Origin: an uncultured Verrucomicrobiota bacterium
GTDB taxonomy: Bacteria > Verrucomicrobiota > Verrucomicrobiia > Limisphaerales > CAIQOK01
Direction of reading: 5' to 3'
Assembly (NCBI GenBank): GCA_903873415.1
Contig: CAIQOK010000134.1
Span: 1-63,859, forward strand
DNA: 63,859 nucleotides
Shown here: piece by piece, positions 9,683 through 17,894 of the stretch
How the letters are laid out: each line of letters starts with the position of its first letter
Position numbering within the stretch: the first letter of the stretch is position 1
Made by a program: the position numbers and the translations under genes
The notes under the pieces: model-generated
The model's input: only the letters and a program-made list of their open reading frames with translations
Database searches by the model: none
Told to the model about the DNA's origin: nothing

Positions 9683-10744
9683 TCAACGCGGGCTGATGCG
9701 CAAGCCATGCGTCTCGGTGGCGCCGGAAAAGGAAAGTAATCCGCCCCGGGCTGTCACTCCCGCGAACGGGTCGTTTGTGATCAGAAGGTTTCCATCGATG
9801 TCCAGATAGTCGGTGAGTGCGGCCAGATGGGCTGCCGCAGTGATGAGGACGCTGGTTTCTATCATGCACCCGATCATGGTTTTGAGCCCGGCCTTGCGCG
9901 CGGCCTGGAGTGTTTCATACGCCATGCTGACACCGCCGGTTTTGACCAGTTTCACATTGATCCCATGAAAGCATTCGGCGCAGCGGGGGATATCGCGGAC
10001 GGTATGGCAAGACTCGTCTGCAAAGAGAGGCAGGGGCGAACGCTCCTTGAGCCACCCCAGATCGGCGGTGGAGGCGGAGCGGTGAAGGGGTTGTTCCACG
10101 AACTGAATGCGGCCGTCACGGGCAAGCCATTCGAGCCCGCGGAGGGCCTCTTCCTTGTTGCTCCAGCCTTCGTTGGCATCGACACGAACCGGTTTTCGCG
10201 GCGCAACCGATCGGAGTGAAGCGAGGTTTTCATGGTCCTGACGATCGCCTATTTTAAGTTTAAGCACGGGGAATCCAGAGGCTTCCAGCACCTTTCTGCG
10301 CACCAGCTCCGGAGCATCGATGCCAATGCTGAAAGAGGTGACGTGATGGTCCTCCTTGAAATCCAGACCCAGAAAGCGATGCAGGGGCAGACCGGCTCGC
10401 CGGGCTGCGCCGTCCAACATGGCCACGTTCAAGGCGCAACGGGCCGCCATCGGCAGGTCATGGATTGTCGAGAGATAATCCATGCCTGCCGCCACGTCGG
10501 CGAAACTAAGCTGCCGGGGATCGACGCGCTGAGCAAAGGCTGCAAGGACGCCTGCCACGGACTCGCCGTAGAGGGAAGAGGGAGCGGCCTCGCCGATTGC
10601 CGTCATACCATCGGAGTCGGTCAATCTGACGATCACTGTGCGCCGGAGTGAGGAAGCGGGCGCGCCGGCGATTTTCCAGGGGTTCGCCATGTGGAGTTCA
10701 CAGGCTTGAGCATCAAGTTGCACCGGCAGACATTGAAATTGCAC
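9683..10744 (-). CDS. Dipeptide epimerase (L-Ala-D/L-Glu epimerase type, enolase superfamily)
   Basis: Converts L-Ala-D-Glu from muropeptides to L-Ala-L-Glu in the cytoplasm. I chose a GTG start at 10744 (353 aa) because the first beta strand begins at once (VQFQCLPVQLDAQACELH); an upstream ATG at 10855 adds 37 unrelated residues. Catalytic landmarks: the KxK lysine in PVLKLKIGDR, metal ligands in VRVDANEGW, FVEQPL and FADESCH, and the opposite-face lysine in NVKLVKTGG. The DxD motif that marks dipeptide epimerases is present in YLDIDGNLL. It converges on the namZ operon and is divergent from the amidase lipoprotein gene, with 121 bp between the starts. Confidence 0.88.
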   Translation of the reverse strand: MQFQCLPVQLDAQACELHMANPWKIAGAPASSLRRTVIVRLTDSDGMTAIGEAAPSSLYGESVAGVLAAFAQRVDPRQLSFADVAAGMDYLSTIHDLPMAARCALNVAMLDGAARRAGLPLHRFLGLDFKEDHHVTSFSIGIDAPELVRRKVLEASGFPVLKLKIGDRQDHENLASLRSVAPRKPVRVDANEGWSNKEEALRGLEWLARDGRIQFVEQPLHRSASTADLGWLKERSPLPLFADESCHTVRDIPRCAECFHGINVKLVKTGGVSMAYETLQAARKAGLKTMIGCMIETSVLITAAAHLAALTDYLDIDGNLLITNDPFAGVTARGGLLSFSGATETHGLRISPR

Positions 10745-10865
10745 ATTCCGGTTGTCAATCCGATTGATTGAGTCCTGAGCCACCGGAATATTTGAAGGGC
10801 GGATGTTGAAAGGTTGCGACCCGCGAAAGAATGGGGTTTTATCCCACCCGGACACTCGATTTTTT

Positions 10866-11936
10866 ATGAACGCAGGATCTATTTTTGCCGGTCTCGCGAT
10901 GGCTTGGTTGGTGGCCGGCTGCAGAATCCCGTTTCCCGCCGGGCAGGAGGTGCGGAGGGGAGGCGATGAGATTGTCGCCGCCGGCCGTTTTTTTCACACC
11001 GGCACGCCGGTGGTGCTGTGGATGGATCCCGGCGGGTATGACGGCTATCGGGTGGAACGGCGTTTTTCGCCATTGGAAAAATCGAACTGGTCGGATTCCC
11101 GCGCAGAGGTGGCCACCCTGAGGACTCCCAACCGATATGGACTACGCCAGAAAAGGTTGACGGAATCCCAGGTGGAATCAGTGCGCGGGGGAGGGTGGGA
11201 TCTCCCGCTGCTGCAGAGCGTGGTGGATCAGTTTGTGATTCACTTTGATGCGTGTGGCACCAGCCGGACCTGTTTTCGCGTCCTTCATGACGACCGTGAT
11301 TTGAGCGTTCATTTCCTTCTCGATCTCGACGGCACAGTCTATCAGACACTGGATTTAAAGGAATGCGCCTGGCACGCAACCACCTCCAATGATCGTTCCA
11401 TCGGGATCGAGATTGCGAATATTGGCGCCTATCCTGCCGGCGGGCGGAATCCTTTCCCGGAGTGGTATCAAACCAATCGGCAGGGAGAGCTGGAGATCAC
11501 ATTGCCTGCCCGGTTCGGGGATGGGGGGATTCGCGCTTCCGGGTTTGTAGGGCATCCGGCCAGGCAACAACCCGTGCGGGGCATGGTTCAGGGCCGGGAG
11601 CTGATTCAATACGATTTCACGCCGGAACAGTATGCGGCGCTGACGCGTTTGACGGCAGCACTATGCCGCGTTTTTCCAAGGTTGCAATGCCGCTATCCGG
11701 TGGACTCACAAGGCAGGTTGGTAGCCCATAAACTGGCCGACGACCAATTGAAAGCGTATCAGGGTGTTCTTGGGCATTATCATGTGCAGACCAACAAGGA
11801 TGATCCGGGTCCGGCCTTCGACTGGGATCAGGTGATCGGTGGGGCCGCGACGATTTTGGAGTGTCAAACCGAGCCGTGCCTGAGTCCCCGAGCCAGGGAA
11901 AATCACAGGCCTGCTATCCGATCCCGGAAGGAATGA
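10866..11936 (+). CDS. N-acetylmuramoyl-L-alanine amidase (AmiD-like lipoprotein, Amidase_2)
   Basis: Zinc amidase that cuts the MurNAc-L-Ala bond. The ATG at 10866 gives a compact lipoprotein signal (MNAGSIFAGLAMAWLVAGC, lipobox VAGC); longer in-frame starts at 10803 would bury it. Zinc ligands are visible as His in FVIHFDACGT, His in LGHYHVQ and Asp in DDPGPAFDWD. The block IGIEIANIGAYP is also typical of this family. Length 356 aa, with about 110 residues ahead of the catalytic fold. It is divergent from the dipeptide epimerase and convergent with the GH20 gene (25 bp gap). Acting outside the cytoplasmic membrane, it would feed free peptides to the epimerase pathway. Confidence 0.87.
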   Translation: MNAGSIFAGLAMAWLVAGCRIPFPAGQEVRRGGDEIVAAGRFFHTGTPVVLWMDPGGYDGYRVERRFSPLEKSNWSDSRAEVATLRTPNRYGLRQKRLTESQVESVRGGGWDLPLLQSVVDQFVIHFDACGTSRTCFRVLHDDRDLSVHFLLDLDGTVYQTLDLKECAWHATTSNDRSIGIEIANIGAYPAGGRNPFPEWYQTNRQGELEITLPARFGDGGIRASGFVGHPARQQPVRGMVQGRELIQYDFTPEQYAALTRLTAALCRVFPRLQCRYPVDSQGRLVAHKLADDQLKAYQGVLGHYHVQTNKDDPGPAFDWDQVIGGAATILECQTEPCLSPRARENHRPAIRSRKE

Positions 11937-11961
11937 AGGTGAGGCCGGTTCACGCACTCTT

Positions 11962-13053
11962 CTAAAGGGGCTTGGTTTTCCAGCGCGGCAGGATTTCTTT
12001 CAAGGGAGGCCAGTCGGGCAGATGGGTGATGTTGGTCGCGTTCCACGTTGTGACCAGCCAGCCGATAATCTCCCGGTTCGTTTGCGCCATGGAAAAGTCG
12101 CTGAATGCGGCTGCGGCCTTCAGCGGCATGAAGCCGGAAGGCCAAACCCGGAACCCGTGCGCGGCGAGAAAGGGCACGGAGGGATAGGCCGGTCTTTGCT
12201 CGTAATGCCAATCGCAGAGAATCACGTTCTTGGGAATCCAATCGAGTGCCGCGCTCAGATCATTTCCGGCATTGTCGTATTTGGAATGTCCCTGAAACTT
12301 CACTCCGATGAGCCGGTCGGCCCACATGAGCATTTGCAGATGCCGTTCGCCGACAATATGTCCGTGCAGTGCATTCACCTGACGTGCGAAGAGCCGGGCA
12401 GGATTCTTGCCACGACAGCGATCGCACTCGCCCAGCCCTCCTAAATACACTTCATCCATTCCCACATGCACCGCATCGGCTCGGAAGACATCAGCCAGTT
12501 CATCAATCAGGGAGAAAATCAGGGCATCCAGCCCGGGGGCCTGAGGGCACCATTCAAGGCAATAGACTGAGGGGTTAGTGAGCGCGAGCGAAGGGGCTTC
12601 GTTGAATTCAGGATGCATTCTGAGCAGGGGCTCGATGCGGCGTCCAAAAGACTGGTGCCCGAGGCAATTGAACTCGGGGATCAACCGGATGCCGCAGCGG
12701 GCGGCATGGTCTGCCAGGCTTGAGGCGGCTGATCGGGTGATGAAATGGGGGTTGCGAAGCTCGGGGTGTTGCAGGAATTCAAAGCTGTAATTCACCTCGG
12801 CAACAATCGTATTCACGCCGTTCTGCGCGAGTCGTGGCAGTGTGTCCTCCAATTCCTTTGCTGCCTCCTTCCGATCGAGCCAGACATGCAGCCCGCGCCA
12901 AGGGGAGGCCTGCATCGGGGAGGAGACCGGCGATGCGGGTTGGGACCAAAGGCTTTGCTCCCGGCCGAGATAGGCAGCCAATATCAGCGCGAAGGCGTAA
13001 CGGGTTGCTCTGGGGCTCCACTGTCGCCGGAGCATTCGGGGGTAGGGATTCAT
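11962..13053 (-). CDS. Secreted GH20-type beta-N-acetylhexosaminidase-like protein
   Basis: TIM-barrel glycosidase of 363 aa. The Asp-Glu pair used by family GH20 is seen in AVHVGMDEVYLGG, and the earlier barrel strand LIPEFNCLGHQSF matches GH20 'H-x-x-x-x' substrate-binding segments. A signal peptide-like hydrophobic stretch (YAFALILAAYLG) is present near residue 20. There is no accessory N-terminal GH20b domain, so it is a single-domain form. Probably releases GlcNAc from glycan fragments, complementing the NamZ-like exo-muramidase nearby. It ends 25 bp from the convergent amidase gene; its start is 24 bp downstream of the response-regulator stop on the same strand, so read-through from the kinase/regulator operon is possible. 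Confidence 0.78.
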   Translation of the reverse strand: MNPYPRMLRRQWSPRATRYAFALILAAYLGREQSLWSQPASPVSSPMQASPWRGLHVWLDRKEAAKELEDTLPRLAQNGVNTIVAEVNYSFEFLQHPELRNPHFITRSAASSLADHAARCGIRLIPEFNCLGHQSFGRRIEPLLRMHPEFNEAPSLALTNPSVYCLEWCPQAPGLDALIFSLIDELADVFRADAVHVGMDEVYLGGLGECDRCRGKNPARLFARQVNALHGHIVGERHLQMLMWADRLIGVKFQGHSKYDNAGNDLSAALDWIPKNVILCDWHYEQRPAYPSVPFLAAHGFRVWPSGFMPLKAAAAFSDFSMAQTNREIIGWLVTTWNATNITHLPDWPPLKEILPRWKTKPL

Positions 13054-13077
13054 CTGCAGATCGGATTGAGGGCGGGC

Positions 13078-13704
13078 TTACTTGTGGAGGTATTTGGCGA
13101 CGGCCTCCCCGCGCGAATGGACGTGGAGCTTTCCGTAGATGCCTTTGATATGCATGCGGACGGTGTCGATGCTCAGGGAAAGGGCGTGTGCGATTTCTTT
13201 GTAGGCGATGCCTTCGGCCAGACGCTCGAGAACCTCCCGCTCGCGTCTGGAGAGTTTCTCCAGCTCATTGTCGGCCGCGCCCCGCAGGTTGAAGTATTGC
13301 ACCACCTTCCGCGCAATGTGCCCGCTCATCGGAGAATTGCCCTTATGCACGTTGGAGATGGCCTCGATGATTTCACCCAGAGGGGTGCGCTTGAGCAGGT
13401 AGCCGCTGGCTCCCGCAAGCAGGGAGTTGAAAATCTTGTCGCTGTCCTCGAAGACGGTGAGCATCAGAATTTGCAACGCCGGATGCGATTGTTTGATCTT
13501 CCGGACACACTCGATGCCGTTCATTCTGGGGAGGTTGATGTCCACCAGAATGACCTCAGGTAATTCCAGGGGAATATGTGAGAGTGCGTCCTCCGCATTC
13601 CGATAGGCCTTGACGAGGGTGAAGCCCGGAGTCTGACGTATCTGGGTTGAGAGGTTCTCCCGAATCCAGTCGTCGTCTTCAATAATGGAAACTTTTATGG
13701 GCAT
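13078..13704 (-). CDS. NarL/FixJ-family response regulator
   Basis: Transcription factor of 208 aa: a receiver domain (acidic pair in SIIEDDDW, phospho-acceptor Asp in VILVDINLPRMNG, Lys in YLLKRTPLGE) and a C-terminal LuxR-type helix-turn-helix (LSRREREVLERLAEGIAYKE, then SIDTVRMHIKGIYGKL). It lies 81 bp downstream of the Reg_prop histidine kinase on the same strand, and the two are surely a cognate pair. Only 24 bp separate it from the GH20 gene on the same strand, so the operon may continue into that gene, which would tie the two-component system to peptidoglycan or glycan use. Confidence 0.93.
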   Translation of the reverse strand: MPIKVSIIEDDDWIRENLSTQIRQTPGFTLVKAYRNAEDALSHIPLELPEVILVDINLPRMNGIECVRKIKQSHPALQILMLTVFEDSDKIFNSLLAGASGYLLKRTPLGEIIEAISNVHKGNSPMSGHIARKVVQYFNLRGAADNELEKLSRREREVLERLAEGIAYKEIAHALSLSIDTVRMHIKGIYGKLHVHSRGEAVAKYLHK

Positions 13705-13785
13705 GGTCGGCGCGATCTGTCGTGAGTATTGCCACGCATCTGGATCAATTCAATCTCCACAAACATGTGTGTCGGCCCTTCTCTA

Positions 13786-16758
13786 TCACCTCCACAAGCC
13801 CCGGATTTTCAAGGTGAGTTTTGTTCCGGCACCAGATCGGGTTTCCAGCTGAAGCTGGCCTCCGACCTCCTTGAGACGCTGCCGCATGTTGATGAGTCCG
13901 TTCCCGATCTTGGCCGGGGTGGAATCCGGCATGCCCCGGCCGTTGTCACTGATGCTCAACGTTATCCAGTCCCCGGTTACAGCCAGGGCGACGCGGGCCT
14001 CGGTGGCCTGGGCATGTTTAAGAATATTGTTCAGCGCCTCCTTCACGGCCATGAAGAGGTGATGTCGCTCCCGGGTGGAGATTCTGTGTGAGGGGAGCTC
14101 CGGAGGCAGATCAAGCAGGCAGCGGATGCCGGTGTCCTGGAAATAATCCTCCGCATAGTGGAATATGTAGTTCGCCAAATTCTCCAGCGTGTCGTTGCGC
14201 GGATTAATGGTCCAGACGATTTCATCCATGGCGAGAGTGATGTCGCGGATGGTTGCGGAGATGTTTTCCACATGTCGTTTGGCGGGGTTATTCGCGGAGG
14301 TCTGCCCGTTCAGGGACTCGGTGACCATGGCAACCTTGGTCAGGCGCGATCCAACATCATCGTGCAGGTCTGATGCGATTTGGATTCTAAGTTGTTCGAT
14401 CTCGCGGAGCCGCGCGATGCGGAAGCGATAGAAAGCGACGATGAGGAGTCCAGCCAGGAGGGCGACGGCGGGGTTGAACCACCAGGTTTGCCAGAAATAG
14501 GATTGGACGCGGATGGGCAGGGATTGACCAGCGGCGGACCAGACTCCGTCGTTGTTACACGCTTGGAGTCGAAACAGGTAGTTGCCCGGACGTATCATGT
14601 GGTAATTGGCCACCCGCCGCCGACCGGCGCTGACCCAGTCGGTGTCGATTCCCTCGAGTCGATATTTGAAACTGTTTTTCTCGGGGAGCTGGAAGCTCAA
14701 GGCGGTGTAGTGGATTTCAATCTCGCGGGTGCCTGCGGGGATGGTGAGCGGCCCCGCCGTTTCGAGTGGTGGGGAAGCCGGGCGGAGAAGTTCGCGGTCG
14801 GCATAGACCTCTTCAATGGCCAGGGGCGGGGGGAGCATGTTGGTTTTGATGCGCGGTTCCACCGCCATGGGTCCGCGAATGGTGGCGAACCATAGCCGCC
14901 CATCCGCCCCCTTCCAGCCGCCCGGCTTGGCAATGCCATTGCATTGAGCCGTGTCCATCCCGTCCTCACGGCCAAACGCAGTGCAGCCCAGACGCGGAAT
15001 CCTCCCCAGGTCCAGATCCTCCAGTTGCCGGCGGGGGAGTGAGAAAACACCCTTGCGGCAACTCATCCACAGCGTCTGGTAGTCGTCTTCAAGAATATCA
15101 AAGATTTCATTGCTAAAGAGGCCTTCCCTCATGGTATAGGCCTTGATCTGTCCTTTGCGATAGCGGTTGAGGCCTCCCCCCTTGGTGCCGATCCAGAGAT
15201 CATGTTTTGAATCCTCATGAATGGCGCTCACGGAGTTATGCGACAGTCCCTGGCGGGTGCTGATCGTGTCCAGCCAATGATCGCGCGACCAGCGGCTGAT
15301 ACCGCCGCTCGTGCCGACCCAAAGGATCCGGTTGCTGTCCTCGAAGAGTGTGGTGACGTTATCGCCTGCCAATCCATTGGTGGTGGCGTAGGTCTTAGCC
15401 AGTGAATTCTCGAGCACCAGCAAGCCTTTACCTGTGCCCAGCCACAGGCGTCCTTGGTCATCCTCATAAATGGTATGGATGGGAGCATTGTTCAGTTTCA
15501 GTCGGTTGGTGAAAATGTTTTTAAATTCGGCGTTCAGTTTGTTCAGTCCTCGTCCCAGATCCATTCCAACCCACAATCCGCCATCCCGGCTGTTCTGGAG
15601 CGACATGACGGAATCGTCGGTCAATCCGTTGGTGCTGTGTATTTGCGTGATGGTTTTTCCGCTGATGCGGCTGAGCCCACCCAACCAGCTGGCGGCCCAG
15701 ATTGCGCCGGTGGCATCTTCGCAAATTGAGATCGTATCGTTGGCGGCCAATCCCTGTTGGGTTGTAAAGTTCATGAAGCGGGCCGGGGTAAGGCGATAGA
15801 GCCCATCCCGGCCCCCTAGCCAGATGTTTGCCTCACTATCTTCAAAGAGGGTGTAGATCAGATCCCCGGTTTCCGGCTGGTGCAGCGGCCACTCGACGAT
15901 TTCGTCTCCTATCAAGCGCACAACGCCCCGGTAGGTTCCCACCCACTGCTGGCCCGAACTGTCCTGCATCAGGCTGGAGACCACCTGCTGCCTTAGGCTG
16001 GTGCTTTTAATCACGGGCGCGAGGGAGTCGGCCGCGAAGTAGCGCAAGCCTCCTGAGCCTCCTATCCACACGTTGCCTTCCCGATCCGCACAGGTCGCTT
16101 TGAGCGGATAGGTGATGGGCCCCGGCCCGAAGTTGTCCCGGCTAAGGTGCCCGGCGGGATTCAAGCTCCAGAGTCCTCCTCGGGTTGCAATTCTTAGGAT
16201 GCCCTTTGAGTCTTCGCATAAGGCACTAATCGAGGGATCTCCCAACGGCGCATCCGCATGAAACGGTTGCAGATCTACATTTCGCCAGCGGGCCAAACCC
16301 TGATCGGTGCCGATCCAGAGGATTCCTGTCTTGGCTATTAAAAGACAACGGATTTCGTTTCCAGGCAGACCGTTGGTTGATGTGAAGTGGTCGTAGTGCC
16401 CTTCATGGAGCCGCCAGAGTCCATTCGCTGTGGTGCCAATCCAGAGGCTCCCATCGTATGCGGCCTTCAGGCTGCTGATGGGGCAGTGACGCAACAGACG
16501 CCCTGCCTGCCCACCCAGCTCAGTAAAGCGAATGCCATCAAAACGAACCAATCCATCCTCGGTGCCCACCCATAAAAAGCCATCGGGGGTCTGGGTAATG
16601 GCATGAACGGAGTTCTGGGGAAGGCCGTCATCGGTTTGCCAGACCCGATAGTTATACTGGATCGGGGCTTGGAGGGAGGCCACAGCGGAAGGAAGCGGCG
16701 CGGCGACGACCAGCAGCAGTAGGAAAGCGCTAAGGAGCTGCATGTAATGGCTTATCAT
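13786..16758 (-). CDS. Histidine kinase with periplasmic two-component-regulator propeller and Y_Y_Y domains
   Basis: About 990 aa from the ATG at 16758 (signal core LLSAFLLLLVVAAPLP, with a GGAAG eight bases upstream); a longer start at 16830 exists. The periplasmic half is a chain of Reg_prop propeller repeats (recurring patterns such as DGFLWVGTEDGLVRF and SLWIGTTANGLWRL), then a Y_Y_Y domain (near FKYRLEGIDTDWVSAG), one membrane span (WWFNPAVALLAGLLIVAFYRF) and a HisKA_3 dimerisation region with the phospho-His in ASDLHDDVGSRLTK. The HATPase_c domain (SISDNGRGMP) ends the protein. Bacteroidetes often fuse such sensors to their regulator; here the regulator is a separate gene. The ligand is probably an oligosaccharide, by analogy with such sensors. 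Confidence 0.9.
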   Translation of the reverse strand: MISHYMQLLSAFLLLLVVAAPLPSAVASLQAPIQYNYRVWQTDDGLPQNSVHAITQTPDGFLWVGTEDGLVRFDGIRFTELGGQAGRLLRHCPISSLKAAYDGSLWIGTTANGLWRLHEGHYDHFTSTNGLPGNEIRCLLIAKTGILWIGTDQGLARWRNVDLQPFHADAPLGDPSISALCEDSKGILRIATRGGLWSLNPAGHLSRDNFGPGPITYPLKATCADREGNVWIGGSGGLRYFAADSLAPVIKSTSLRQQVVSSLMQDSSGQQWVGTYRGVVRLIGDEIVEWPLHQPETGDLIYTLFEDSEANIWLGGRDGLYRLTPARFMNFTTQQGLAANDTISICEDATGAIWAASWLGGLSRISGKTITQIHSTNGLTDDSVMSLQNSRDGGLWVGMDLGRGLNKLNAEFKNIFTNRLKLNNAPIHTIYEDDQGRLWLGTGKGLLVLENSLAKTYATTNGLAGDNVTTLFEDSNRILWVGTSGGISRWSRDHWLDTISTRQGLSHNSVSAIHEDSKHDLWIGTKGGGLNRYRKGQIKAYTMREGLFSNEIFDILEDDYQTLWMSCRKGVFSLPRRQLEDLDLGRIPRLGCTAFGREDGMDTAQCNGIAKPGGWKGADGRLWFATIRGPMAVEPRIKTNMLPPPLAIEEVYADRELLRPASPPLETAGPLTIPAGTREIEIHYTALSFQLPEKNSFKYRLEGIDTDWVSAGRRRVANYHMIRPGNYLFRLQACNNDGVWSAAGQSLPIRVQSYFWQTWWFNPAVALLAGLLIVAFYRFRIARLREIEQLRIQIASDLHDDVGSRLTKVAMVTESLNGQTSANNPAKRHVENISATIRDITLAMDEIVWTINPRNDTLENLANYIFHYAEDYFQDTGIRCLLDLPPELPSHRISTRERHHLFMAVKEALNNILKHAQATEARVALAVTGDWITLSISDNGRGMPDSTPAKIGNGLINMRQRLKEVGGQLQLETRSGAGTKLTLKIRGLWR

Positions 16759-16930
16759 CCACTGAGCTTCCGCTTCGGCATGGAGTGGACCACTCTGAAT
16801 CGGGCTGTGATCAGGGGTGTAACGAGACATCCGTGTCTGTCAGGCCGGTCCGGGTTCACATGAATATGTCTTCGGGGGATGGTGCATTTTAGTTGCCAGC
16901 TTACGAGGCTCAGGCTTAAAAATAGATCTT

Positions 16931-17821
16931 ATGGACAGAAGCTTGTCAAGCAAGGCCTCTACTCCGGTTCGACGCACTGAATCATTGCGCCTCTCCGCTG
17001 CGCTTGATCGTCCCGGGTATGCCTTTCTCCCCAAGTGTCCCCCACCCCGCAAATCGGTTGGGTTCACCTTGATCGAGTTGCTGGTGGTCATTGCGATTAT
17101 TGCCATTCTGGCCGCCATGCTGCTGCCGGCTTTGGCAAAGGCCAAATCAAAGGCCCTTACGACCAACTGCCTTAGTAATACCAAGCAGCTCACTTTGGCT
17201 TGGATGCTCTACTCCGTGGACAATCAGGGGCGACTCGTCAATAACTACACCAAGGGCAATGGATCGTGTGGGACCGCAGCTTGGGTGACGGGCGGCTCTG
17301 TTCTGGGACTGGGCACCTGGACAGGAAATCCCCAGACCGATCCCACCAACCACTCCATCACTTACGGCAAACTATTCGATTATAACAAATCAACCGGCAT
17401 CTACCGTTGTCCGGGCGATCGCTCGACCGTGGTGAGCACCGGTGGACCGCGCTGCCGAAGCTACTCCATGAGCACAGGGTTGAACTGGATCGATGAGGGC
17501 GGCGGCGGAACTCCTGCCATAGCTAAGGAATCCGCCATCGTCAACCCGGGCTCCTCCAAGGCTTCGGTGTTTCTGGATGAAAAAGAGGACAGCATCGACA
17601 ACAACGCATTGGGCATATGGCCGCCCAGTTTTGGCCAGTATGGTTACTGGAATGTGCCCGCCTCCACCCGGCATCAGGGCGGCTGCGTTCTTTCTTTTGC
17701 CGACGGCCATTCCGAGTTCTGGAAGTGGCTCGATTCCTACATCGCCACCGCCAAGCAGTTCGATCAAACCTCCTCCACCGACCGCGACTACAAGCGCCTT
17801 TCTGAAACGGTGCCCGACTGA
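16931..17821 (+). CDS. Type II secretion-like pseudopilin with H-X9-DG motif
   Basis: Secreted pilin-like protein of 296 aa. The prepilin peptidase site and helix are unmistakable ([20 protein letters not shown]), preceded by an unusually long 43-residue basic leader. The C-terminal part has the H-X9-DG motif (His in RHQGGCVLS followed by FADGHSEFW), a mark of the multi-copy PVC pseudopilin family. These are very numerous in PVC genomes and usually stand alone among secreted enzymes rather than with gsp genes. It is divergent from the histidine kinase and 73 bp upstream of the large secreted protein, with which it may be co-transcribed. Confidence 0.88.
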   Translation: MDRSLSSKASTPVRRTESLRLSAALDRPGYAFLPKCPPPRKSVGFTLIELLVVIAIIAILAAMLLPALAKAKSKALTTNCLSNTKQLTLAWMLYSVDNQGRLVNNYTKGNGSCGTAAWVTGGSVLGLGTWTGNPQTDPTNHSITYGKLFDYNKSTGIYRCPGDRSTVVSTGGPRCRSYSMSTGLNWIDEGGGGTPAIAKESAIVNPGSSKASVFLDEKEDSIDNNALGIWPPSFGQYGYWNVPASTRHQGGCVLSFADGHSEFWKWLDSYIATAKQFDQTSSTDRDYKRLSETVPD

Positions 17822-17894
17822 TGACAGGGCCTTTCGAGACTTTCAAGATTCAACCCATTTGCCCCGAATCAGCAGTCACAACCAAACTCAAAAT

